Source of the DNA: Acidobacteriota bacterium | GTDB lineage: Bacteria; Acidobacteriota; Thermoanaerobaculia; Thermoanaerobaculales; Sulfomarinibacteraceae | NCBI GenBank assembly: GCA_022340665.1 | Contig: JAJDNM010000149.1 | Location: forward strand, 19,713 to 83,712 | DNA length: 64,000 bases | Reading direction: 5' to 3' | Shown here: piece after piece, positions 19,701 through 27,574 of the stretch | Numbering within the stretch: position 1 is the stretch's first letter | How the letters are laid out: each line of letters begins with the position of its first letter | Translations under genes and position numbers: made by a program | Notes under the pieces: model-generated | The model's database searches: none | The model's input: only the letters and a program-made list of their open reading frames with translations | Told to the model about the DNA's origin: nothing

Positions 19701-21968
19701 GGTCGAGACAGAGAATTCCGCGCCCACATCAATCTCGCTCGAGAGCTGATCGACGCTGGCCAGCTTGAAGAAGCGATGCAACCGTTGCGTGCGGCTCGAG
19801 AGGTTTCAGGTTACGAGCTTCACCACGAGGCACTCGAGTTATGGAACAGGGTGTTGGCGTTTTTCCCAAAGAGTTCCCCACGATCGGTCGTGGAACTCCG
19901 CAGGATCGGCGGCGGCACGGTTGTCACGGCCTGCCGGCTCACCAAGGACAACAATGCGTGCTTCGTCGGCGGTGATGACGGATCGCTGAGAATCTTCGAG
20001 ACTTCCACAGGCGCCGAAGAAGGCATGTTCGAGGGCCATGCGGACAGTGTCACGGCTGTCGCGGTCTGTGACGACGGCGAACTGCTGGCATCGGCAGGCA
20101 AGGACGGTGTGGTGAGGTTGTGGGAGAAGGGGCAGGCCGCATTTCTGCGCGAGTTCAAAGGGCACGACGGACTCGTCCAAGCTGTGGTTTTCGATCCCGA
20201 CGGTTCAGCGGTCGTCACGGCGGGCGATGATGGGACTGTTAGGCGGTGGCCGCTCGACGAAAATTCGTTGCCGGAGCTCCTCGGCCGTTGTGAGGATGCG
20301 GTCACTGCGCTTTCTGTGTGTGCGGACGGTCGATTCGTGGTCGGTGGCGGATGGGACAGTCAGGTCACCGTCTGGAGCCTTTCCAAGGGTGAGGAACTCC
20401 GACGCATGGGGGGTCACGAGGGTGCGATCTTTGCGGTCGCGACCAGTCCGGACTGTCGGTTGGTTGCCTCGGCGGGGGAGGATGGCGACATCCGCCTATG
20501 GGACCTCGAAAACGGCCGTTGCTGGCGCGTCCTGTCGGGCCATGAGGGCAGCGTGCAAACAGTTGAGTTCACTCCCGATGCCCGGTTCCTGGTATCGGTC
20601 GGGAAAGATGCCACGCTGCGTTTGTGGAACGTCCGCACCGGTGTTGCCGAAAAGGTGGTTGAGGGTCACGCGGGGCCCATCACCGATCTCGCACTGAGTC
20701 GTGATGGCGGAGCGGCGTTGAGCGCCGGGACAGATGCGACCCTTCGCCTTTGGTTTCTCGATTGGGAACCGGAAACTCCCGAAGACGGACGGTGGGATGA
20801 TCGTGCGCGGCCGTTTCTCGACGTATTCCTCCGGCGGCTCGAGCGTGAGACACAGGGCGGAGGCCCGCCCGTGTGGAACGATCAGGACATTGACAGACTG
20901 ATCGAAGACCTCGGGCATCGGGGATTTGGATGGCTCGACCGCAATATCCTGCAGCGGGAGCTCGAGAAACTCGCGAGAAACCGGGATGAGCAGAGGGACG
21001 AGGAGCAGCAACGGACGAGGGAGCTCGCAAAGCGGCGGGCGCGTCAGGTGCGGATGGCCCCGGCAAAACAAATTGCCGCGGGCCTGACCGAAAATCTCGG
21101 CATCAAACTGGCAGGTGCAGCTGGGCTGGCGATCGTGGTGCTCTTGGCGTTGACGAGTTTGCGTACTCCGGACAGCGGAGAGATTCGATTCAACGACAAG
21201 TTGCACGGAGAGGTGTCTCTTCTCACTCGCGAGCGCGGAATTCGACTCAAACGCGGTATGGTGCTGGCGTATCAGAACCGACCGTCAATGGGTTCGATCA
21301 ATTGCAGCGACGGCACATTCGGAGAGTTCCTGTCCTTTGTGCTGAACGCAGAGAGTGCGGTCGATCCCCCTCTCGATCCGGGTGTGCCTGCTGCCGACCT
21401 CAACTTCAGAGACCGTTATGCAGGCTCGGTGAACTGTGTCGGGAGGCTCGGCGATCGAGGGGTGGTCGATGACCTGCTCGAGCGCGCTGCGAAAAACCTC
21501 CATCCCTACCGCCTCGAAGATCTGCTGTCGATCATGGTGCGAGTCGGTGGCGGTGAAGATCCTCGAGTGCTCGGAGAACTGGACAGCCGTTCAGAGACCG
21601 TGCGGCACTTTGCTGCCCTCAGCGTGATTTATGGCGGAAACGAGAATGGTGTCGAGGCTCTGGTGGATGGACTCCAGAGCGACGAACTGCGGGTAGTCGA
21701 AGGTGCGAGTTATGTTCTTACGGAGCTCATCGCAATTGGAGCAATTGACGAAGGATCGGCCTTCGAAACTGTCCGCGTCCTGTGTCGCAACATCGACCCG
21801 AACGTACGGCGAAACGCCGTACGCGCGCTAGTGCACTTCGAGTTCAAAGGCCCGGCGCGCCACCTGATGGATGAGCTTCTCGAAGACATCGACTCCGAGG
21901 TTCGCCTCGCCGCCCATCGGACCCGGGAGACCATCCGCTCGGTGAAGATTCACGAGCTCTTCGGTTAG
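16752..21968 (+). CDS. Giant TPR / Ser-Thr kinase / double WD40 / TM / HEAT-repeat receptor
   Basis: 1738 residues. In order: two or three TPRs (residues about 5-90); a low-complexity linker; a eukaryotic-type protein kinase (about 140-460) with ARGGMAVV glycine loop, catalytic-pair Lys178, HRDIKPANVLL with Asp284, DFG Asp302 and the YMAPELW block; and a TPR solenoid (about 475-690). Then come a WD40 propeller (about 690-985), a helical spacer (about 985-1045) and a second WD40 propeller (about 1045-1345). A charged coiled segment (REL, EEQQRTREL) leads to one TM helix (about 1450-1470), and HEAT-like repeats finish outside the membrane (about 1570-1738). All kinase residues needed for catalysis are present. 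It likely couples an envelope signal sensed by the HEAT domain to a cytoplasmic scaffold. Stand-alone gene; start ATG at 16752. Confidence 0.93.
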   Translation: MSMDFNAEQSKREIVESLREQRWAEALDGLEVWCERFPNDSRSWLNRGYCLVHLERYDEAVAALDRCLEIDPSSSTALGWRKKALAELDKAFSVAKSRTDESRSDSASQAANGKTRRVSREESAAPSFATVAAADTGRGWIAGTVVDGRYEVREVARGGMAVVSIAFDRELQRMVAVKTPLPSVLATEDGRARFQREAESWIALGVHPNICSAYYLQEIGGMPRLFIEYVDGGDLGCWLRGEQEPSFEQRFDIAIQIASGLDYTHNFLWTDDDGVQHRGIVHRDIKPANVLLTSEGIARVTDFGLVRAEGTEKNVEGDIREQMPPFLKHTAGREDASMGSGTWQTVTVDGGLVGTPPYMAPELWRQSLRGTVATDIYAYGCMLYEIFCGRRPFMTPTDAASQTRENQLSGWMRMHVREEAPDPRLFEPSIGGRLASLMLSCVEKDPNRRPRSFGPLREWLVGMYRESTGRRYPRPEPQRTRLLADSLNNRGVSFITLGLAERAETSLRSALETDPRHLEATLNSSLLEWRRDGLTDAELERRFSEAERASGDVARGQLLRARMRLLLDDPIGAISALESTGTEGHSHADKRELGLALLARYNLQGNDGDLKRAHGLLSEVVEASPSDIGVVVALGEIYRLQGNHEVAEEALTRARSLDANLGESLSLAVANYLPGHLVTRKMAHQAPLQSLLGLPNGQLVVRSVAGEAMVWARTGNQPIHRINLGGPARQGRSMTAVDDVLIACLENAPLTLFDLGTGQRLRNLRIHPGVAICVAASPDCRSVASGGSDRNLRIWDLESGECTQTLSDHGAFVSAVGWLPSGGQVVTASADGTVRIWDPGEQRCIQVLEGHRGPIRDIAIADDGQVALSAGQDGSIGVWDLEEGRCIRFLRGHSGAVTAISLVGRTAVSGGEDNTVRIWNVDTGAAQRIMRLANPVQDLAVVNHGQHVAVVHSSSVSQLLLPLHVPYRLPLALAQSAASGELAGRDREFRAHINLARELIDAGQLEEAMQPLRAAREVSGYELHHEALELWNRVLAFFPKSSPRSVVELRRIGGGTVVTACRLTKDNNACFVGGDDGSLRIFETSTGAEEGMFEGHADSVTAVAVCDDGELLASAGKDGVVRLWEKGQAAFLREFKGHDGLVQAVVFDPDGSAVVTAGDDGTVRRWPLDENSLPELLGRCEDAVTALSVCADGRFVVGGGWDSQVTVWSLSKGEELRRMGGHEGAIFAVATSPDCRLVASAGEDGDIRLWDLENGRCWRVLSGHEGSVQTVEFTPDARFLVSVGKDATLRLWNVRTGVAEKVVEGHAGPITDLALSRDGGAALSAGTDATLRLWFLDWEPETPEDGRWDDRARPFLDVFLRRLERETQGGGPPVWNDQDIDRLIEDLGHRGFGWLDRNILQRELEKLARNRDEQRDEEQQRTRELAKRRARQVRMAPAKQIAAGLTENLGIKLAGAAGLAIVVLLALTSLRTPDSGEIRFNDKLHGEVSLLTRERGIRLKRGMVLAYQNRPSMGSINCSDGTFGEFLSFVLNAESAVDPPLDPGVPAADLNFRDRYAGSVNCVGRLGDRGVVDDLLERAAKNLHPYRLEDLLSIMVRVGGGEDPRVLGELDSRSETVRHFAALSVIYGGNENGVEALVDGLQSDELRVVEGASYVLTELIAIGAIDEGSAFETVRVLCRNIDPNVRRNAVRALVHFEFKGPARHLMDELLEDIDSEVRLAAHRTRETIRSVKIHELFG

Positions 21969-22042
21969 TCCGGATCCATTCACCAATCAGGCGCTGCCAC
22001 CCGACCGGTACAATGACCGCTGGAAAGGGATAGGTGATCGGC

Positions 22043-22804
22043 ATGCGTATCGTTCATTTCCTGACGGAATCCGGCTCCGAGTGGGGCTCCGTCGTCGATG
22101 ACATGGTTTGCCACCTTTTGCGGGGGCCGTTTGAAGCTCTCGAGACGGGTCGGTCGATAGCCCGATTGGAGGATGTCGATCTGCTCGCGCCTGCGCAACC
22201 GACCAAGATCGTCTGTGTTGGCCGCAACTACGCAGCCCACGCGGCAGAGCACGGTGCCGACGTGCCGACGGAACCGCTGCTGTTTCTCAAACCGCCGTCC
22301 TCGGTGATTGCCCCGGGTGCCGAGATCGTGCTCCCGGACCTGTCCTCGCGAGTCGAACATGAGTGCGAGCTGGCGTTGATCATTGGTCGGCGCTGTCGCC
22401 ACGTATCGACGGAGAACGCGTGGTCGAACGTATTTGGCATCACCTGCGGCAACGATGTCACCGCCCGAGATCTCCAGCGCTCCGACTCGCAGTGGACCCG
22501 CGGCAAGGGATTCGACACCTTCTGCCCCCTCGGACCATGGGTCGTGACCGACCTCGGCGAACACGAGGTCGGCGAGCTCCAGGTGAGGTGCATGGTCAAC
22601 GGGGAGGAGAGACAAAGCGCCAGCACGGCGCAGATGGTGTTTTCGCCGTCTTTTCTCATCTCGTATATCACCCAGGTCATGACCCTCGAGCCGGGCGACG
22701 TCGTGATGACCGGCACCCCATCCGGAGTCGGACCGTTGCATTCTGGGGACGAGGTGACCGTCGAAGTGGAACGCGTTGGCAGGCTCACCAACCCAGTCGC
22801 GTGA
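22043..22804 (+). CDS. Fumarylacetoacetate hydrolase family protein
   Basis: 253 residues from the ATG at 22043 (MRIVHF); a GTG three codons upstream is the alternative, and GGGATAGG supplies the ribosome site. The FAH fold is clear: GRNYAAHAAEHG, metal ligands in HECELALIIGR, GNDVTARDLQ, KGFDTFCPLGPW and TGTPSGVGPL. Members cleave or decarboxylate 2-hydroxyhepta- or acylpyruvate-type compounds; this short single-domain type often acts as acylpyruvase or oxaloacetate decarboxylase. Substrate cannot be fixed here. Cytoplasmic; no operon partner beyond the following SDR gene, 125 bp away across a repeat. Confidence 0.9.
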   Translation: MRIVHFLTESGSEWGSVVDDMVCHLLRGPFEALETGRSIARLEDVDLLAPAQPTKIVCVGRNYAAHAAEHGADVPTEPLLFLKPPSSVIAPGAEIVLPDLSSRVEHECELALIIGRRCRHVSTENAWSNVFGITCGNDVTARDLQRSDSQWTRGKGFDTFCPLGPWVVTDLGEHEVGELQVRCMVNGEERQSASTAQMVFSPSFLISYITQVMTLEPGDVVMTGTPSGVGPLHSGDEVTVEVERVGRLTNPVA

Positions 22805-22929
22805 CGAATTCGAATTTCGGATTACCCGCCAACACCTGGATTGACTCCTGATTCGCGCGAAAAGACGGGCTTTGAATACCCGAAATTTGAAGTATCCATA
22901 GCGAGGTTATCCACCCTACTGGAGGCCGT
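22805..22929. repeat. ATTC-word repeat
   Basis: Degenerate words (GAATTCGAATTTCGG, GACTCCTGATTCGCG, CCCGAAATTTGAAG) fill the gap between the FAH and SDR genes. A GGAGG Shine-Dalgarno for the next gene sits at the right edge. Confidence 0.5.
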
Positions 22930-23802
22930 TTGAACGAGAAAAAAGAGAATGCCGCTCAGAAGACCTGCGTCGTTACCGGTGCGAACTCGGGCATCGGCAA
23001 GGAGATTGCCCGCGGATTGGCGGGTGAAGGCTGGCGAGTTCTCATGGTGGTCCGTAGCCGTGAGAAGGGCGAACCGGCACGAGCGGAGATCATGGGATCT
23101 ACCGGAAATCGGCAGGTCGAGCTCCTGATTTCCGATCTTTCCTCCCAACGCGAGGTGCGGGAGCTGGCGACGGCCATTCTTGACCGAAGTGATCGGCTCG
23201 ACGCTCTGATCAATAATGCCGGACTCACTCTCGGGAAACGCATCCTCACGGAGGATGGCATCGAAACGACCTTCGCTGTCAATCATTTGGCGCCGTTTCT
23301 GCTCACCAACCTCCTTCTGGACAGGCTGAAGCAAAGCGCGCCCTCGCGCATCGTGAATGTCGCCTCGGATGCCCATCGAAGGGGAGCGATCGATTTCGAC
23401 GATCTGTCCGCCGAACGAGGCTATTCGGCCTGGCGGGCCTACAGCCAATCAAAGCTTGCCAACATCCTCTTCACGCGACAGCTCGCGCGACGGCTCGAAG
23501 GGACCGGCGTGACCGTGACCTGTCTCCATCCAGGGGTTGTGCGCACCGGCTTCGGTCGTCAGGGTTCTGCGTTCATCCGGGTCGGAACGAGGATTGCCGG
23601 GGTGTTCCTGTTGTCGCCGAAGAAGGGCGCAGACACCGCGATATGGCTGGTCACCTCTCCAGCGGTCGAGGGCGCGAGCGGCGGGTACTACGAAAAACGA
23701 CGTCTGACCGAACCGTCGAAACCTGCCCGGGATTCGGCGGCCGCCGAGCGCCTGTGGCGCCTCAGCGAAGAGATGGTTGGACTCAGGACCGACGGACTTT
23801 GA
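22930..23802 (+). CDS. Short-chain dehydrogenase/reductase (retinol-dehydrogenase-like)
   Basis: 290 residues, TTG start directly after a GGAGG ribosome site. It has the Rossmann glycine motif GANSGIGKE, NNAG after the fourth strand, and catalytic YSQSK; LHPGVVRTGF follows the active site. The sequence resembles the RDH11-14/WWOX branch of SDRs, which act on lipid-like alcohols or carbonyls with NADP(H). An Arg in VVRSREKG after strand beta2 agrees with NADP(H) preference. Natural substrate unknown. Confidence 0.9.
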   Translation: MNEKKENAAQKTCVVTGANSGIGKEIARGLAGEGWRVLMVVRSREKGEPARAEIMGSTGNRQVELLISDLSSQREVRELATAILDRSDRLDALINNAGLTLGKRILTEDGIETTFAVNHLAPFLLTNLLLDRLKQSAPSRIVNVASDAHRRGAIDFDDLSAERGYSAWRAYSQSKLANILFTRQLARRLEGTGVTVTCLHPGVVRTGFGRQGSAFIRVGTRIAGVFLLSPKKGADTAIWLVTSPAVEGASGGYYEKRRLTEPSKPARDSAAAERLWRLSEEMVGLRTDGL

Positions 23803-23847
23803 GTGTGGAACCGCCACTCAACCTTCGCGCTTCGCGAAACCGAGGGA

Positions 23848-23900
23848 AGGGGCGGGAAATCCGAATACCAAAATCCGAAATCCGAAATTCGTGTTGCGCG
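23848..23900. repeat. ATTC-word repeat with G-rich core
   Basis: GGGAAGGGGCGGGAAATCC is followed by CCAAAATCCGAAATCCGAAA words. The G-rich run directly joined to ATTC-type words is the composite layout seen in other gaps. The frame through it reads NPNTKIRNPKF, a giveaway of this repeat, and should not be counted as the N-terminus of the next protein. Confidence 0.65.
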
Positions 23901-23917
23901 TGTATGATTCACCGTCA

Positions 23918-25408
23918 ATGAAAAGCACATGGGCAGCTCTCACACCGCTGGCGGCTCCGATCTTCGTGATCGCGCTCTTGGCTGCGGGTTGCGGGCCGGA
24001 GCAGCCCGCTTCCAGACTGCGTATGACATACCCTCACGAGCTGGTGACGATGGATCCACATGCCCACTCTGATGGTGTCACACGCAGGGTTCTGTCGGCA
24101 GTGTACGAGGGCCTTGTTCAGTTCAAGCCGGGGTCACCGGTCCAACCTTGTCTGGCTGATCGTTGGACGACTCCAGATGCATTCACTTGGCGCATCCACC
24201 TTCGCGATGGCGTGCGATTTCACGACGGCAGACACCTCACTGCGGATGACGTTGTGGCCTCGATCGAACGAGCACGATCGGGCGAAAACCGGGGCCAGCA
24301 GCTGGATGACATTGAAGGGATCCAAGTTGCCGAGAACGACGTTCGGACGATAGAGGTGAAAACCAGACACCCGGCTCCGTTGCTGCTCACCCGGCTCGAG
24401 TCTGTGGCGATAGTGCCACGGGATTTCAAGCTGTCGGTTCCGATCGGGACAGGCCCATATCGGCTGCGGGCCGGCTCGGTCGACGGTCCGGTCCTTCTCG
24501 AACGATGGGATGAATACTGGGCCCGGGCACCGGACTTCGATCAGATCACCATTCAGTTCGTGTCGCTACTCGAGGAGTTGGCCGACCTGGTGGACAGTCA
24601 GAACGTGGACGTCGTGGCTCTTGCTCAGGAGCGCTTTGTCAACGATTTCGAGCCGACACCAGGGTGGAGAGTTGAAGCTCTGCCAGCGGTGGCCACGACC
24701 TACCTCGGCATCAACATCACCACACCCCCGTTTGACGATTTGCGGGTACGAAAGGCCATCGATGACCTGATTGACCGCAGACAGCTGGTCTCCGAGATCT
24801 ATCCCCCGGGATATGCGACACCGGCCTATTCCCTGGTGTCGCCCAAGATCTTCGGTTATGGTCCGGAACAGCGGGCTAAACATCCTGACCCGGAGCAAGC
24901 TCGACAGCTGCTCGTCGACGCCGGGGTGAAGCCGGAAACGGAACTGAATCTGGACTTCCAGGCGCGCTACGAGCCCGTGGTTGCCCCCCTGGCTGCGATG
25001 CTGGCTGAAGCGGGTCTCGTTGTTGTGCCCCGGTCGCACGAGTATGAAACGTTCTACCGTCGGCTCGAGGAGGCCGAAAACGATCTGTTTTTCTTCAGCT
25101 GGAACTTCCGGGTCCCTGACGCATCACCATTCCTCGAGCTTTTCGTTCAGAGCCGGAATCCGGACCGTGGGCATGGCAGCTTCAACGGAGCAGCCTTGAG
25201 CGATCCGGAGATCGACCGGCTTCTCGAGGAGGCGGCGCACGAGACTCGATCCGAATCGAGGCTCGATCTCCTGCAAACGCTTCTTGCCGATGTGGATGCG
25301 AAGTATGTGTATTTACCGCTCTTCAGACCCGCACCGATCGCGCTGGTTCGGGAACCACTCGAGGTCTTAGGCCATTGCATGCGGCCTCAAGATGTGCACC
25401 TGAGATGA
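23918..25408 (+). CDS. Peptide/solute-binding lipoprotein (SBP family 5), orphan
   Basis: 496 residues from the ATG at 23918, chosen because it starts a lipoprotein signal with lipobox LLAAGC; the longer open frame upstream is repeat DNA. The mature protein has the family block DGVRFHDGRHLTADDVVASIERA, then PIGTGPYRL and a C-terminal lobe with FFSWNFRVPDASPFLELF. No permease or ATPase gene lies beside it. It could serve the permease pair at 2.2-4.1 kb or another importer. The next gene, asnA, is 91 bp downstream with its own promoter. Confidence 0.87.
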   Translation: MKSTWAALTPLAAPIFVIALLAAGCGPEQPASRLRMTYPHELVTMDPHAHSDGVTRRVLSAVYEGLVQFKPGSPVQPCLADRWTTPDAFTWRIHLRDGVRFHDGRHLTADDVVASIERARSGENRGQQLDDIEGIQVAENDVRTIEVKTRHPAPLLLTRLESVAIVPRDFKLSVPIGTGPYRLRAGSVDGPVLLERWDEYWARAPDFDQITIQFVSLLEELADLVDSQNVDVVALAQERFVNDFEPTPGWRVEALPAVATTYLGINITTPPFDDLRVRKAIDDLIDRRQLVSEIYPPGYATPAYSLVSPKIFGYGPEQRAKHPDPEQARQLLVDAGVKPETELNLDFQARYEPVVAPLAAMLAEAGLVVVPRSHEYETFYRRLEEAENDLFFFSWNFRVPDASPFLELFVQSRNPDRGHGSFNGAALSDPEIDRLLEEAAHETRSESRLDLLQTLLADVDAKYVYLPLFRPAPIALVREPLEVLGHCMRPQDVHLR

Positions 25409-25425
25409 GAATACACCTTTGAAAC

Positions 25426-25454
25426 TTGACACGAAGTGCGCACCTCACTACAAA
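25426..25454 (+). promoter_or_regulatory. Sigma70-type promoter for asnA
   Basis: A perfect TTGACA box (25426-25431) is separated by 17 bp from TACAAA (25449-25454). The spacing is ideal, and the asnA start codon lies 46 bp downstream with a GGAGG ribosome site. Confidence 0.6.
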
Positions 25455-25499
25455 CGGTGCGAATAACGGCCGACAGCCGTCACTACAGGAGGTTACTCG

Positions 25500-26627
25500 A
25501 TGAACGACAAGAAAGCAGATCTCGCCGGTCCGGGAATCAGTACTTACGAGGAGGTGGCGAAGATCCTGCCCACCGACTACGAGCCGCTTCAGAAACCTCT
25601 CGAACGCATGAAAGCGGTGTACGAGGCCAAGCAGTTTATTGAGAAAGGCCTTGCCGAGGAGCTGAACCTGACAATGGTCCAGGTGCCACTGATCGTCGAC
25701 CGCGACAGTGGAGTCAACGACTACCTCGATCGAGACGGATCACGGACCCCTGTCGACTTTCAATGCGGGCTCGGTCTCGAGACTCCGATACAGGCTCAGG
25801 TCGTGCAGGCGGCCACCAAATGGAAGAGGATGGCGCTCGCCCAATTCGGTTGTGAGGTGGGTGAGGGCATCAACACTGATATGCGTGCGGTGCGCAAGGA
25901 CTACTTCCTCGACCACGATCATTCGTCCTACGTTGACCAGTGGGACTGGGAAAAGGTCATCACCCCCGAGCAGCGAAATCTCGACTATCTGACCGAGACA
26001 GTCAAAAAGATCTGGAAGGTCATCTACGGCGCAGGCCAGCATGTCAGGGAGCTGTTTCCGGAGCTCAGGAACGACAGATACCCGGATTTTCCCGAAGAAC
26101 TTACCTTTATTCACGCTGAAGAAATCCTTGAGCGCTACCCCGATCTGCCGCGAAAGCAGCGCGAGACCAAGATCATTCAGGAGTATCCGGCGATATTCAT
26201 CTACGGCATCGGCTGGCCGCTCGCCGACGGCTATCCGCACGAGATGCGGGCGGCCGACTACGACGACTGGGTCACAGAGACCACATCGGCTGACGGCCGA
26301 CCGATGCACGGCCTCAATGGCGACATCCTGGTCTGGAACCCGGTCACCAGGCGGCGCCACGAGCTCAGCTCGATGGGGATTCGAGTCACCAAGGACACGA
26401 TGAAGGTGCAGCTCGAAATGAGTGGTCAGCTCGACTTCCTCGAACTGCCATATCACCAGGCGATCCTCAACGACGAGATTCCGCTCTCGATCGGTGGCGG
26501 CATCGGCCAGGCTCGAACGTACATGTACCTCCTTCGTACGGCTCACCTCGGCGAGGTGACAGTCACCGTGTGGCCGAAGCAACTGAAGGAGATATGTGCG
26601 GCGAGGAACATACACGTTCTCGAGTGA
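25500..26627 (+). CDS. asnA: Aspartate--ammonia ligase (asparagine synthetase A)
   Basis: 375 residues. The enzyme makes asparagine from aspartate, ammonia and ATP and has a class II tRNA-synthetase-like fold. Visible AsnA blocks: an N-terminal stretch with LNLTMVQVPLIVDRDSGVND, WKRMALAQFG, the HDHSSYVDQWDWEKVI region, HGLNGDILVW, ELSSMGIRV and the class II motif 3-like GGGIGQART. E. coli AsnA is about 330 residues; here extra length lies at the N-terminus and in a mid-protein insert with PDLPRKQRE. A strong GGAGG precedes the ATG. Confidence 0.93.
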   Translation: MNDKKADLAGPGISTYEEVAKILPTDYEPLQKPLERMKAVYEAKQFIEKGLAEELNLTMVQVPLIVDRDSGVNDYLDRDGSRTPVDFQCGLGLETPIQAQVVQAATKWKRMALAQFGCEVGEGINTDMRAVRKDYFLDHDHSSYVDQWDWEKVITPEQRNLDYLTETVKKIWKVIYGAGQHVRELFPELRNDRYPDFPEELTFIHAEEILERYPDLPRKQRETKIIQEYPAIFIYGIGWPLADGYPHEMRAADYDDWVTETTSADGRPMHGLNGDILVWNPVTRRRHELSSMGIRVTKDTMKVQLEMSGQLDFLELPYHQAILNDEIPLSIGGGIGQARTYMYLLRTAHLGEVTVTVWPKQLKEICAARNIHVLE

Positions 26628-26631
26628 CCTC

Positions 26632-26725
26632 GACCACGAATTCAGAATTCGGAACTCTGAATTCGGAATGCCATCAGACTATTTCGGATTCCCTCCACCG
26701 GGTGATGGGAGGGGGGATTCAGAAT
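26632..26725. repeat. ATTC-word repeat around a C/G-rich hairpin
   Basis: Left words (AATTCAGAATTCGGAACTC and so on), then TCCCTCC, a 10-base loop and GGGAGGGGGGA, then right words ATTCAGAATTCAG. The whole element is a rough inverted repeat at the convergent ends of asnA and ridA, so it may terminate both. Confidence 0.6.
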
Positions 26726-27115
26726 TCAGCCCGCCAGGGCTACCGCTTCCATTTCGATCTGGACGCCGAGCGGGAGGGCGGCGACCTGGACTGCCGAACG
26801 CGCCGGCGGTTCAGAGGGGAAGAATTCGGCGTAGATCCCGTTCATCGCCTGGAAATCTCCGAGATCGGTCATGAAAACAGTCATTTTGACGACTCGATGG
26901 AGTCCGCTGCCGGCGGCACGCAGCACCGCATCGACGTTCGAGAGAACCTGGCGGGTCTGGTCCTCGATCGTCTCTGCCTCGATCTTTCCGGACGCGGGAT
27001 TGATCGCGATCTGTCCGGCGGTGAACACGAATCCGTCAGTGGAGATGGCTTGAGAGTAGGGTCCGACCGCACCCGGTGCCTCGGTGGTAGCGATGACCTC
27101 ACGTTGTTGACTCAT
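26726..27115 (-). CDS. RidA (YjgF/UK114) family enamine/imine deaminase
   Basis: 129 residues, the normal RidA length. The protein hydrolyses reactive 2-aminoacrylate and similar imines made by PLP enzymes. Family marks: APGAVGPYSQAI near the N-terminus, FTAGQI, MTVFMTDLGDF and the active-site Arg in PPARSAVQVAAL. The C-terminal QIEMEAVAL ends with the usual Glu. Its ribosome site is embedded in an inverted repeat (separate entry). Confidence 0.94.
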   Translation of the reverse strand: MSQQREVIATTEAPGAVGPYSQAISTDGFVFTAGQIAINPASGKIEAETIEDQTRQVLSNVDAVLRAAGSGLHRVVKMTVFMTDLGDFQAMNGIYAEFFPSEPPARSAVQVAALPLGVQIEMEAVALAG

Positions 27116-27120
27116 GTGTG

Positions 27121-27137
27121 ACCTCCTGTCAGGAGGT
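27121..27137. promoter_or_regulatory. Perfect inverted repeat over the ridA ribosome-binding site
   Basis: ACCTCCTGTCAGGAGGT lies between the divergent ridA and yidD starts. On the ridA mRNA it contains the Shine-Dalgarno AGGAGG just before the ATG, and the two arms can form a 6-bp stem with a 5-base loop that would hide it. It could be a simple translational brake or an operator. Confidence 0.45.
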
Positions 27138-27154
27138 AGAATACCCGAGTTGCC

Positions 27155-27400
27155 ATGACTACCTTCTGGCGTGTCGTCGCCTCACCCGCACGCTTCTACA
27201 AGCGATTCATCTCGCCTTTCATGCCACCAGCCTGCCGTTTCCAGCCGACCTGTTCTGTCTATGCGGCGGAAGCGATCGAAACCCACGGACTGTTGGGTTT
27301 CTGGCTGGCCATCAAGCGTATCCTCAAGTGTCATCCGTTCCACCCCGGCGGCTACGACCCCGTCCCACCGGCGACCCGCGACGAAGACCACACAGCCTGA
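27155..27400 (+). CDS. yidD: Membrane protein insertion efficiency factor YidD
   Basis: 81 residues. The conserved core is [20 protein letters not shown] followed by [11 protein letters not shown], diagnostic for YidD. The protein is an amphipathic membrane-associated factor that assists the YidC insertase. It is usually found in the rpmH-rnpA-yidD-yidC cluster; here it is detached from that group, which is unusual but seen in other phyla. Confidence 0.93.
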   Translation: MTTFWRVVASPARFYKRFISPFMPPACRFQPTCSVYAAEAIETHGLLGFWLAIKRILKCHPFHPGGYDPVPPATRDEDHTA

Positions 27401-27523
27401 GCCATCAAAATGCGCATCCAGCGATCTTTTTGGCAGACGGCCGTACGGCTTCCACCGCCCGCCCACGGCAATAGGGCCCCGACCGTCCGTTCTCCTGCTT
27501 CGGGCACTTCAATCTCGTTGTCG

Positions 27524-27555
27524 AGCCGTCAAGCCGTGAAGCCGTTGAGCCGTAA
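27524..27555. repeat. Four tandem AGCCGTNA-type octamers
   Basis: Four adjacent 8-mers (AGCCGTCA, AGCCGTGA, AGCCGTTG, AGCCGTAA) sit between yidD and the lipase gene. This is a further, differently worded member of the word-repeat families in this genome. The rest of the 174-bp gap shows no gene. Confidence 0.65.
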
Positions 27556-27574
27556 GGCCACGCGAGACGAGTGG

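Noticed and set aside
27524..27555. CRISPR array from regularly repeated units
   Set aside because: The repeats are 8-mers directly adjacent with no spacers and no cas genes in the window.
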